Source: Adenanthera pavonina (lineage: Eukaryota > Streptophyta > Magnoliopsida > Fabales > Fabaceae). Taken from it: a stretch of DNA of 64,000 nucleotides. Made by a program: the position numbers and the translations under genes. Positions 38,601-49,247 of the stretch are shown here, piece by piece (the stretch's first letter is position 1; each line of letters opens with the position of its first letter). The DNA lies in NCBI GenBank assembly GCA_026686845.1, contig JAIVEN010000012.1:18478501-18542500 (forward strand), given 5' to 3'. Below the pieces are notes generated by a model, which saw only the letters and a list, made by a program, of their open reading frames with translations, was not told where the DNA came from and searched no databases.

Positions 38601-41600
38601 TTTAGTTTTAGTTTTAGTTTTTTTTTTGGTTGTATATTAATTTAATTTATTTAATTTCTGCAACCTTCTTCTTATTTTTACTCTTTTTTTTATATATTTT
38701 TTATTTGTTTTATTATTATTTCATAAAATGCCTGGATAAAATGGAGTGTTCACAATAATTATTACGATTAGTTTGGTATAATCAAATAGGCAGAATAAAA
38801 ATAAGTAATTTTTTTTTTAAAAAATTGATGAAATTATATAGACTTTCATCTTTTTTAAAAACAAATATGAGTTTTAGTTCTAAATTTTACTAAAATCATA
38901 CAAATTTTCCTTGTAATTTTATACATAAGTGATATTTTGAAATAAAGATTAAATTACACAAATCTTACTTAAATTTTATTGAAAATATAAATATCTCCCC
39001 TCTATTTTAAAATACACAAGTCTCCCCAAAATATAAAAAAGGTTCGTGTAATTTAAAAAAATTTAAAGAATGTGTGTAATTTATTCATTTTTATAGGAGG
39101 TTCATGTACCATTTGAAAATAAAACAGACTCTTGTGTATTTTTGAAAACAAAAAAGAAAAACTCAAGACAAGTTCATGTTTCAACAAAATAAAGTAATAA
39201 AATGGTACGTTTATGTAATTTATTTTCCTTTTTAGAAGACGTCTATATAAATTTTGAAAAAAGAAAAGACATCTGTGTCATTTCAACTAAGGTAAACTTT
39301 GTGTAATTTACTCAAATTGCCTTCTACATTGCAATATGTTTTTTTTTTTTGGGTATAGCCTTCTACATTGCAACTGCAGTTACAATATTAAAGCAATAAA
39401 TTTAGCAACTTCTATATTTCTTCACAGTCACCATAACTGCAAAAGCAATAATGATAATTGCAATTTATTTTTGGTGATGCCAATCGGATTCCATAAGTTA
39501 CACTGGGCCCACTTAATAATCTAAATCAAGCCATATTAGCTCATACTGGTGTAATGTGCTCTTCCAATTTTTTTCATGCACAAGTTGGAATTGCAATTTA
39601 AATTTGACCTATATCAATGTTGATTTTACATGTAATTACATTGTTTATGTTAATTTGGGGTTCTGTTTAGTTACCTGGAGAGTGTGAAAAAGATAATGTA
39701 GGTGATTCAGGAAGCACAGCACAGACAAACTTGTTTGCATTGAGGATGAAAGGCTTACTAGGAGAGGGACTATTCATCACAAACTGTTAATTAAGAGTAA
39801 TAAACAAATGATTAGGCTTAAATATATATATATATATATATTGAACAAAAGGAAATTAATTAAAGAGAATGTGAAATGAAAAGTTTACAATAAACATTTA
39901 TACCTTAGAAAGAAGGACATTAATGCCAGGATCCTTTGTGTCCCATCGAAATTCACCAAAGTTGTTCACACTGTGAATGTTTTTGTTGACATAATCCCAG
40001 TAATTTGGGAGTTTAGTAGCCTTAAACAACCACGCTGCTCCCCACACCAATTCATCCTGTTATTAAGAAATTGTATTTATAAAATCATATAGTCAATTTG
40101 TTACAAAAACATATATATATATATATATATATAAGTTAAAGTTGTCTAGAAACTGGCTCAGAAACCAAAAGAAACAGAGGAAAACTCTTTGTAAAAAAAC
40201 AATTCTGTTATTATGAAATTCAAGCTGCCTTACAATGAAGCTCTGTGTTCTATTTATACTACTGGATTATGGGAATGGGTTACAACTGGAATTAAAATGG
40301 AATCAATTCTTATTATTGTGCTTTATTGTGCCATGTATGTTGCTTTCTGGGATAGACGGAAATGTACTGAACGGATGAACTTATTGTCTCCAACGGTGGC
40401 TTGTGTTGATGGTGTTGAATGGGTGGGTATTGGCAGCTGTAATGGCTCATTCCGTTTCATCCTTCCCTGGTTGGACGGAACTTGCCCTCGAGTTAAATTC
40501 AGCATCCTCATCCATATAGGGTGACAAGTCAGCAATATTGAAAGTGGCAAAAACTCCATAAGCACCTGACAATTCAACCTTATAAGCATTGTTGTTAATC
40601 TTTTGTACAATCTTGAAAGGACCATCAGCTCTAGGAGATAACTTGGCATTGAGTTGTTTAGGAAAACGCCCTTTTCTTAGATGTATCCAAACCAAGTCTC
40701 CCACATTAAAGATCTGTTGCTTCCGATGCTTGTCTCGCTGTGTCTTGAGTTTGAAATTTTGCTTCTGGATTCTTTCACGAACTTGTTCATGCAACTTCTT
40801 GATTTCCTTAGCCTTTTGATTGGCATCAGAACTATACTGCTGCTTATCAAGTGAAGGGGTCAAGTATAGTGGACCAAGGGGACGAGTACCGTAAACAACT
40901 TCAAACGGGCACTTTCCAGTTGCTTGATTAACATAATTATTGTAGGCAAATTCAACTTGAGCAGGAACAAGGTCCCACTACTTCAAATTCTTTCCCACGA
41001 AACTTCGAAGAAGATTTCCCAAAACTCTGTTAATAGCTTCAGTTTGTCCGTCCGTCTGTGGATGGCCAGCACTGCTAAATTGGAGCTTAGTTCCCATCTT
41101 CTTCCATAACGTCCTCCAAAAGTGGCTCAGCAACTTAACATCACGATCAGAAGTAATAGTTTTTGGAATTCCATCGAGACGAACAATCTCTTTGAAGTAC
41201 AAATCTGCAACTTGCACCGTATTATTGGTCTTTTGACATGGAATAAAATGGGCCATCTTCGAAAATTGATCCACAACAACCATGATGGAATCTTTTTGCC
41301 TCTGTATTCGGGGTAAACCAAGAACAAAATCCATGTTCACATCTTCCCACAGTGCTTCTGAAACCGGCAGTGGCATGTATAATCCTGTATTTTGCCCTTT
41401 CGTCTTAGCCAAATGACATATTCGGCATCGCTGTATATGCCGGTTGACATCTCGTTCAAGTCTTGGCCAATAGAAATTTTCTTTGACCAGATCAACTGTC
41501 TTGTCTCTGCCAAAATGACCAGCTAATTCTCCATTATGAGCTTCCCAAATTATCGCCTCCCTCAACGAACCCTAAGGAATGCATAGAGTTTTACCTCAGA

Positions 41601-44600
41601 ATAAAAAGCCATCATGTCAGTAATACTGGTGGAACGATTGATCGGCAGTAGCTTCCCATACTCCACAGAAATCAGGGTCATCCTGGTATAGCTCCTTGAC
41701 AAGATCAAAACCAATAACTTTGGCCTGCATTGTTGTTAGTAACACATGTCGACGGCTAAGAGCATCAGCTACAGAGTTTAAAATCCCAGCCTTGTGCTTA
41801 ATGAGGAAGAGATAAGACTGCAAGATTTCACTCTAACGGGCATGTTTACAGCTGATCTTTTGTTGAGAGTTCAAATACTTTAGGGCTTCATGATCCGAAA
41901 AAAGTATGAACTCCTTGTTCAAGAGATAGTGACTCCAATGTTGCAGAGCTCGAACAATGGCATAAAATTCTTTATCATAAGTAGAATGTCGGAGTTTGGC
42001 ATCATTGAGTTTCTCGCTGAAAAAGGCAATGAGATGACCTTCCTGGCTTAAAACAGCGCCAATTCTAGTGTTGGAGGCATTACAACTAACCTCGAACACC
42101 TGGTCAAAATTTGGAAGCATTAGGACGGGAGCTTCAATCAACCACTTCTTTAGCTCCTCAAAACTCCTCTAAGCTCGTTCCGTCCACTGAAAGTTGTCTC
42201 CCTTGGTGCAATCTCTTAGGGGTGCAGCAATAGAGCTAAAATTGCGAATGAACCTCCTGTAGAAAGAAGCTAATCCATGGAAGCTTCAAACTTTCTGGAG
42301 AGATTTTGGAACTGGCCAGCTATTAATGGCTTCAACTTTACTTGAATCAACTCGAACACCATTTGTAGTGATGATGTACCCCAAGAAAATAACTTTATTA
42401 GCGAGGAAGGTACACTTCTTTAGATTGGCAAAAAGCTTTTGGTCTCGCAGTGCTTGCAAAACTTGTCGTAAGTGATCAAAGTGTTCTTCGTGACTCTTGC
42501 TGTAAATAAGAATGTCCTCAAAGTAAACAACAACAAATTTGCCAGTGAAGGGTCGCAATACCTGATTCATCATACGCATGAATGTTCTAGGGGCATTGAT
42601 CAATCCAAAAGGCATCACATTCCACTCATAAAAGCCATCTCTTGTCATGAAGGCGGTCTTCCATTCATCTCCTGGACGAATTCGAATTTGGTGATACCCA
42701 TTATGAAGGTCAATCTTGGAAAAAATAGTGGCACCATGCAGCTGGTCTAACATGTCGTCAAGCCGAGGTATCGGAAACCGATACTTAATAGTAATTTTGT
42801 TAACAGCTCGACAATCGATGCACATTCTCCAGCTCCTATCTTTCTTGGGTACTAGCAGAACAGGTACAGCACAAGGGCTAACACTTTCCTGAACCAGCCA
42901 TTTCTTCAGCAGCTCTTCAACTTGTCGCTGGACTTCAGCATGTTCTTGAGAACTCATCCTATAAGCAGGCTTGTTAGGAATGACTGCTCCTGTAACAAAA
43001 TCAATGGCGTGCTGTATGTCTCGTATGGGTGGCAACCCGGGTGGTATCTCATCAGCTATCACATCTGGAAAGTCGGATAATAAGGGCATAACTGCTGGTG
43101 AGATAGTGGACTCACTGTTTGCCTCGAGTACCAGTATGAAACTCATTGTCTGGGTTTCAGATTTCGTCACCTTGAACTCTTCTTTCATCATCAAAGTCAC
43201 CAATGGCTTAGCTTTTGTTGAGGCTTTGCTAAACTCATTAGGCGGTAAAGGCGCTAGTTTGATCTTGACACCATCTTTAGTGAAAGAGTAGGTGTTTGTA
43301 CGTCCTTCATGCAGAGCATATCGATCATATTGCCATGGTCTCCCCAAAAGAAGATAGCATTTATCCATGGGAGCAACATCACACAAAACATCGTCACAAT
43401 ATATGTTCCCAATAGAGAAAGTAACAAGGCATTATTTATAAACTTTTACCTTTATTAAGCCAATGAAGCTGGTAAGGATGCGGATGGTCATGCATTGGTA
43501 GCTTCAATTTCTGCACCATGTAGTCAGACACTATGTTTTCACAACTCCCACTGTCAATAATGACATTACAAACTTTTCCCTGGGCAGTGCAACGAGTGTG
43601 AAAAATGTTGCGTCGTAGCCAGGGTTCTTCCTTAACTACAGCTACATGCAGACTTCGTCTGATAACCAAAGCCACTCCCTGATCTACAGGCGTAATCTCC
43701 TCGTCATATACTGGTTTGGCTTCATAAAATGTAGTCTCCTATTCATCTTCCTCAGGTGCTTCATAAACTTGCCCTTCCCTAATGGTGATAACCTTTCGAG
43801 TAGGACAGTCTGAGGCGATGTGACCAAATCCTTGGCATTTAAAGCATCAGGGTGCTTTAGAGCCAAATTCTTTGACAGTATTTGATGGAGATTTGCGCGT
43901 AGTGCTAGGCTGTGGCTTGCCTGATGAAGCGTGCTGCTGAAATTCTGCCTTTCGACCATCAAAATAACCCCTAGAGGAAGAAGGTTGATAAGAAGACCTC
44001 ATAGGCGTTTGCTTCTCCACATGGATGGCTAGGCGAATCACATCATCCAAAGTCCAATACTGCTGAGGTTGGATTGGACGACTGATGTCAGTGTTTAACC
44101 CTGCAAGATAACGAGCTATCATTTGCTCCTCCTTCTTCTGTATGTCACACTTCATCATAAGTTTTTCAAACTCTCTGGTGTATTCTTCTACAGATAAGGA
44201 CCTCTGTCGAAGATTCTACAATTGGATAAAATTATCGTGATGGTAATGCTCCGGTAGGAACTTCCTGGTGAGCTGTCATCTCATTTTCTCCCAAATCTCA
44301 ATCTTGCGCTTTCCCTCTTGTACTCGCTTCCGTTTGAGATTCTCCCACCATATAGAAGCATGCTTCTTGAGTTTAAGAGCGACTATCTTGACTTTTTGTC
44401 TGTCTGGAATCTCCTTATATTCAAATATTCGCTCAACAGTTTGAAGCCAATCTACAAACTCATTTGGCTGGAGTCTTCCCTCAAATTCTAGAATGTCTAC
44501 TTTGATGTCACTAGAGCGGAATGGTTGTTGTTGAGGTCGGCGGTAGTTGTCAGTGGATGATGAACTACTGCTACCCGAATCACCTTCTGGATTTTCTCCA

Positions 44601-47600
44601 CGAGTTTCTAGCAAAGCTCGCTGTAATTCTATGGTAGCTTCCAATTCTTGTATTCGACGTCTCATCTCATCCATCCCAACGTCCTGTACATTCCTGGGTC
44701 TTAGAGGCATTTTTTTTTGGAAGGTTAGGACTTAGGAAAAAAAAATTAAAAATATAGGGGTGAAAAAGGTAATTTTATGGGGTTTAGGGGTGGAAAAGGA
44801 ATTTTAAGGAAATGTGAGGCCGAATTGTAATTTTGAAAAAATACGGGACAAACATTGTAGTTTCAAAAAGTTTAGGGTCACAATTGTAATTTTTAGGAAG
44901 TAAAGGGGTAAAAATGAAATTTCAAAAAGTTTAGTGGCCCAAGAAAGTAAATACTGAAAGTATATGGCCACAAATATAAATATGGAAAAATTTAGGGGTC
45001 AAACAGTAAAAATGATAAGTTTAGCTGACTAGGCAGGATGATGTGGCAGACTTGACACGTGGCAGACACAGGGTGGCTGATTTGTCGCTGACTGGACAGC
45101 AGGCGCGTGTTGCGTGTGGATCAATGGCGACAGTGCGTGGAGTTCTGGCAATGGCGCGTGGAGGCGTGTGGAGCGTCCAACGGCGGTAAAATGTCCGTTT
45201 GCCTGAAAAGTGACCGGAAATGGATTCCGACGGCGGTGGCGGTGGCGGCTGCTCACTTTCAGGTTGTTTTCCGATGGCTCTCTCACTCTTTTCGGCTTCT
45301 GGACTCTCTCTAACCTGGCTCTGATACCAAAATGGCTCAGAAACCGAAAGAAACAGAGAAAACTCTTTGTAAAAAAACAATTCTATTATTCTTAAATTCA
45401 AGCTGCCTTACAACGAAGCTCTGTGTTCTATTTATACTACTGGATTATGGGAAGGGGTTACAACTGGAATTAAAATGGAATCAATTCTTATTATTGTGCT
45501 TTATTGTGCCATGTACGTTGCTTTCTGGGACGGACAGAAACGTACTAAACGAATGAACTTATTGTCTCCAACAGTGGCTTGTGTTGATGGTGTTGAATGG
45601 GTGGGTGTTGGCAGCTGTAATGACTCATTCCATTTCAGAAACATGTGTAAATGGTACACTGACTTTAAAGTGATATTTGCCTCCATTATATTAGCTGTTA
45701 TATATGTACTAAATCACCCCTAAGAGTTAGTTTAAGTACCCAAATTAAAATGTAAAGCAACTTTTGGAGTCTCCGTAATAAATAAATACAAAATTTGAAG
45801 TATAGTTTTTTTTTTCCTTTTTTCAGGAGGAATATTCTAGAGAGAGTCCTACCAGGTAGCCACTGAAATCACAGTAAAAAGGGCAAACCCATGGTCCAAG
45901 GTTATCATTGTATGATCCTCTGTACTGATCAGCAAACTCAAAAACCTGATCATTCACATTTTAAACAGAAAATTAAACTGGACGTCCATCGTTTTGGCTA
46001 AAACAAGGGGGGGAAAACAGAGAGAGAGAGAGAGAAGAAACAAAACATACTAAAAGGTTGTGGATAGAATTTGTAAACTGAAAGAAGGTCCATATATATT
46101 TGTAAAGGTGACCTTCATCTAAATTATCTTGCATAAGCTAGATATAGCCACGCACAAATGATTTAACCTCAAAATACATGATTGAAGGATTCAAAACCCT
46201 GTTAGATTAATTATAAATTAATTAATTATAGGAGATATTATGAACTTAATTAAGCAATTGGTCAAGTATTGATACTAGGTCCAGAACAAATTGAGCATGT
46301 GTTGATTGTATGTAATTTGTGTGGTGAATTGGATTACATATTATCCCATTGAGGAGAGCTCTCGACCAGCTGCCGTTTAGTAGTTAGTGGCTTCCTATCA
46401 TGAGACTGATCATGTGGCAAAAATGAGAGGTTTTTATAATATTAATTAGTTATTAATTTAATTAATTAATTGTAGTAACTTGAGGAAGCATTGAGATTCT
46501 CTAGTAACTCCCAAACTCTCTTACAATCTTCATCTTTGTGGATTATGTGAAACCTAAGGGGCGAAATCGGTAGTGAGACTCTACTTTAACTATCTCTATG
46601 TTCATCAGTGGCTTCCATGGAAATCTTTAGGTACACACAATTAACAAATTGTTGTTTAAATTTTGATCTCCCATTAGTTTAATTGCATACTGTTTAGCAA
46701 AAGTATAGTTAGTTAAAGAGAGATACTATATATACATACAAACTCTAAGAGGATATATTCACACATACCATTATAGCCCTTTTGAGGAGCCTTGAAGAAT
46801 ACCCAACATGATACTTGTTGAACACAATGGAAGAAGCAGCAAGTGCAGTAGCAATCTCCCCAGAAACTTTACTTCCTAGGAACTTCTTGCTCACAGCAAA
46901 TGCTGTTCTTGGAGTGTCCATGTCCTCTGGTCTCTCCCAGCAACTATGGTCGACATTAGGGTCACCAACCACCGCGAACACAAACCCGAGAATGTTGGTG
47001 GCTTTCAACAAATAGTTTGTACCCCACCGGATTGTTTCGAGCGCATATTTAAGGTCTGATTGACCCATGAATTTTCCGAACTCTATCACACTCCAAGCTA
47101 ACATTGTTGTTGAAAATGCCATGGGGAAGCTGAATTTTACATTGTCTCCTGCATCGTAGTATCCTCCTACTAGGTCTACCTGTTTAGGTCAGAAAGGGTT
47201 TGGTTTAGATAATTGAGTTCAATGAGAAGATCAGGCATTTTAGTTTTGATTTTGAGAATGCCAGCCATGTTAATTAACAGAAATTTTGTCAACGAAATTA
47301 ATGATATATTATCTTAATATCATGAATATGTAATGATATGTAAAAACCAAAAGTGGTAAATTTAAAACATGGATGAAATAAATTTAATATCAAATTTATA
47401 ACAATCTTATTATTTATATGTGATAAATAGTATGATTAATTTGTCAAGTGCCGTACAATGCAATGGAGCTGAATCTAGCTAACTCATAATGGCATGATAT
47501 TGACAAAAATATAAGAACAAGGACCAAATTTTCTGGCCAAAAAAAAGGACTAAATTTGAAATTGTTTGTTATTATAAGGACTCAATCACACATTTTGAAA

Positions 47601-48301
47601 TTATAAGGATCAAAATAAATATTGAGTAAAATATATAATAAGGAAAAAAGTATAATTTGTCCTTCTACCCTAAAGAGAATTAATTTTTTATTCAATTCAA
47701 AAAAGTTTCTCCATAAATATTAAATATCTATATATATAATATAAAAACTTTAACAAGTCGAATTATTCATGAGCTGCTATGAACTTATTCCTCAAACACT
47801 GCAATGTAGAAGATCTACACTAGTTAGTACGATTCCTTAATTTCTGTAACTTGAATTAAGATTACGTACTTTCAGCCTTTTCATGTTTTTTTGAAAAAGC
47901 TAAGAGCCACAAATTTGGTATCTTGAGATCTTAAAGTCCAAAACAAGCAAAAATATGCACGCAAAACAATCACAAAAACTCATCAAATTCAATTGATCAT
48001 GCATGAAGGCAGCATTATGAAGAAATGAAAGAGAGCAGAAGGAGACAAGGAGTACTTTTCTATTAAGGAGAATATCATGAGAGAGAGTATTGGCAATCTG
48101 AGAGCCATCTTTGAGACCAGAATCTCTCCTCCAAGTCATTCTTTGGGTTGGTGGTAACTTCCCAGATCTCTGCCCTTCAAAGAACAGAATGCTCTTTGAT
48201 AATGCTTCTCCATAGTTTTGTGAAGCCATGATTTTCTGAATCATCACCAACAATGCAGTAACCACAATATTCATCAGCAAATTTCGCATGAACAAACCCA
48301 T
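32237..48301 (-). CDS. GH9 endo-beta-1,4-glucanase (cellulase), gene B
   Basis: Rebuilt 530-residue protein from exons 48301-48056, 47179-46769, 45945-45853, 40056-39904, 39783-39675, 33258-33092 and 32650-32237. Intron positions and phases match gene A, so the two are tandem duplicates. Motifs: signal peptide about 1-26, YYDAGDN at 89-95, signature ending RIHHR (R422), and FAHSEPTTYINA with E480; the aromatic before the Glu is kept. It should cleave wall beta-1,4-glucans. The gene spans 16 kb because introns 3 and 5 carry retrotransposons. The donor expected at the end of exon 1 seems lost; the next usable GT adds NTLSHDILLNRK in frame. The C terminus has a hydrophobic tail (about 502-530) absent from gene A. 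Uncertain points are the exon 1 end and whether such long introns splice efficiently. Confidence 0.85.
32656..32685. repeat. (CA)n microsatellite at an acceptor site
   Basis: About 15 CA units. On the coding strand it is a (TG)n tract just upstream of the exon 7 acceptor of GH9 gene B, in place of a normal pyrimidine tract. Confidence 0.85.
33290..38754. mobile_element. solo LTR-like unit of a retrotransposon, with nested hAT
   Basis: 5465 bases beginning TGTCGCACCC and ending GTGTTCACA, flanked by a perfect 5-base duplication ATAAT (33285-33289 and 38755-38759). I see no second copy of the terminal sequence inside, no primer-binding site and no gag-pol, so it reads as one recombined long LTR. 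Removing the nested hAT leaves about 3.66 kb. Text such as ggtgttaggcaccccacgac followed by cgttcctaagaacgg occurs in very long plant Ty3/gypsy LTRs (Ogre/Tat type); that assignment is from memory. Long CT-rich frames at 35800-36430 reflect composition, not genes. It sits in intron 5 of GH9 gene B. Confidence 0.75.
36428..38225. mobile_element. non-autonomous hAT element nested in the LTR unit
   Basis: 1798 bases with an 8-base target duplication TCCGCGGC (36420-36427 and 38226-38233) and perfect 10-base ends TAGGGGTGAG / CTCACCCCTA. Subterminal regions are full of CGGTTCGGTT and AACCGAACCG repeats, as in hAT elements. There is no transposase. The interior (about 36690-37320) looks like a captured gene 5' end: pyrimidine-rich leader, aaaccctaa motifs and a possible donor at gcaagaggtaac (about 37292), with a possible acceptor at aaatgtag (about 37771). 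Confidence 0.85.
38825..39318. repeat. iterated acacaa/gtgtaattt repeat block
   Basis: Variants of tgtgtaattta and aaattacacaa recur in both orientations about every 40-60 bases, separated by T-rich or A-rich stretches. The outermost copies are inverted relative to each other. Similar phrases occur at 48520-48640, 57300-57380 and 57660-57800. It may be a MITE family with internal repeats; ends are not resolved. Confidence 0.4.
40154..40459 (-). repeat. 3' LTR of the Ty3/gypsy element
   Basis: 306 bases. On the minus strand it starts TGAAACGGAATGAGCC and ends TTTCTGAGCCA. A purine-rich tract (AGGGAAGGA, 40460-40468) precedes it, as expected of a polypurine tract. The last pol codons overlap its first bases. 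Confidence 0.93.
40447..43700 (-). pseudogene. retrotransposon pol remnant (protease, RT, RNase H, integrase)
   Basis: Fragments in order on the minus strand: aspartic protease with IIDSGSCENIV (about 43436-43675); reverse transcriptase (42286-43386) with KIDLHNGYHQIRI and a catalytic box reading YFEDIL instead of the usual Y-x-D-D; RNase H (41833-42141) whose first catalytic Asp appears as Asn in VSCNASNTRIG; and integrase (40978-41565) with an HHCC finger (CRICHLAK) and D, D, E residues in MDFVLG, TSDRD and TDGQTE. The C-terminal piece (40447-40863) has GPFKIVQKI and ends inside the 3' LTR. Stops and a frameshift near 43450 separate the pieces, and the substituted catalytic residues also argue for inactivity. 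Confidence 0.9.
43745..44710 (-). pseudogene. retrotransposon gag remnant
   Basis: Starts MPLRPRNVQDVGMDEMRRR with a coiled-coil-like segment. A capsid-type region contains FEGRLQPNEFVDWLQTVERI and IWWENLKRKR, and the CCHC zinc knuckle CFKCQGFGHIASDC lies near 43810-43852. The frame is interrupted by TGA at about 44276, TAG at about 44216, TGA at about 43847 (directly before the knuckle) and TAG at about 43739. Most could be single changes from CGA or CAG codons, which fits methylation-driven decay. Confidence 0.85.
45317..45329 (-). other. primer-binding site, initiator tRNA-Met type
   Basis: TGGTATCAGAGCC on the minus strand, three bases inside the 5' LTR. It is complementary to the 3' end of initiator tRNA-Met, the commonest primer in plant LTR retrotransposons. 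Confidence 0.85.
45333..45637 (-). repeat. 5' LTR of the Ty3/gypsy element
   Basis: 305 bases, the partner of 40154-40459. Most differences between the two are transitions, consistent with age and cytosine methylation. Confidence 0.93.
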
Positions 48302-48377
48302 CTTTCTCCCTCTCTCTTGATTGAAAAAATGAGAAACCAAGTTTGTCTCTTTGTGTGATTATTTGGATAATGATGGG

Positions 48378-48386
48378 GTTTATATA
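48378..48386 (-). promoter_or_regulatory. TATA box of GH9 gene B
   Basis: TATATAAAC on the minus strand, about 80 bases upstream of the ATG at 48301. Confidence 0.55.
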
Positions 48387-48654
48387 ATAATAAAACGAGG
48401 GGATGGTTCAAATGAACATATTAAAAGTGGGCTTTAGGTCAAAAGAAGAAGGAACTGAATCTTTATACGGAAGATCTATGTATCTATCCCTCGGATAACA
48501 AGCATATATTTGTGCTCCATGAGTAAATTACACACCAATATTTTTCTCAAATTTTTGATTGGAATTGTCTTGATCCTGTCTTTATTTTTAAAATCGGCAT
48601 AAATATCCCATAAATTTTTATCAAAATTACAAAAATCTTCATTTACACACCAAT

Positions 48655-49130
48655 AATATATATCACCCTATCATCATCAGTTAAATTTCTTGAAATGTTT
48701 GATTGTAATTTCAGTCATTTGTTATTACCTACAACTAGGGAAAGTGCATTCCATGCTCATTACTTTTGATGAGTATGAGGTGAAAATTTAGACGATTCAA
48801 TTTTTATTTAATTTTATTATTACGATATTAATATTTTTTATTTTAATATATGTATCACTTAAAATAAGATAATTTTCTAATAGTTACTTTTTAAAAAAAT
48901 AAATTTATCATTTAAAAAAAATCAAATTAAAAACTCCAAATCTAAACAATTCAAATTAGATCTAGGATAGTTCAAATTTCATTATTATCATGAGCCTCCA
49001 ATGTAGATCCACAACAAAGAAAATTGATGTTATTTTCTCCCCTTGAAACTTGAATTTAATTGCAGTGGAACTCCAAATTGATGGCCAAGAGCTTAGATTA
49101 CCAGACCACCATCTCACCAAAACAACTATG
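48655..49130 (+). pseudogene. 3' flank remnant of a lost Kunitz gene
   Basis: atcatcatcagttaaatttc (about 48672) matches the text just after the 3' end of the first Kunitz gene (about 52455) and of the second (about 55546). Further on, gatggccaagagcttagatt and accagaccacc (about 49078-49110) match 52737-52765. No inhibitor coding sequence precedes it, so the coding part was deleted or lies beyond recognition. Confidence 0.6.
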
Positions 49131-49247
49131 TACTCCTTCCGTTTCAAAATATAAGATAAAATTGTCATGCACGCATTGTGTCGTGTCACATTAACATCAT
49201 CATCTCTAATCATCATAGTCATCATAATCATTATCTAACTGTGTGCA

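Larger units (their letters stand above)
40154..45637 (-). mobile_element. Ty3/gypsy LTR retrotransposon, decayed
   Basis: 5484 bases with a 5-base target duplication GAAAC (40149-40153 and 45638-45642). Two LTRs of about 305 bases start TG and end CA and differ at about 18 places by eye (about 94% identity). Order on the minus strand is 5' LTR, primer-binding site, gag with zinc knuckle, protease, reverse transcriptase, RNase H, integrase, 3' LTR; integrase after RT/RNase H defines Ty3/gypsy. Several in-frame stops and at least one frameshift mean no polyprotein can be made. It sits in intron 3 of GH9 gene B in the gene's orientation. The pol frame running into the 3' LTR and the short GPF-containing C terminus suggest a chromovirus, perhaps CRM-like, but that is tentative. 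Confidence 0.95.
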
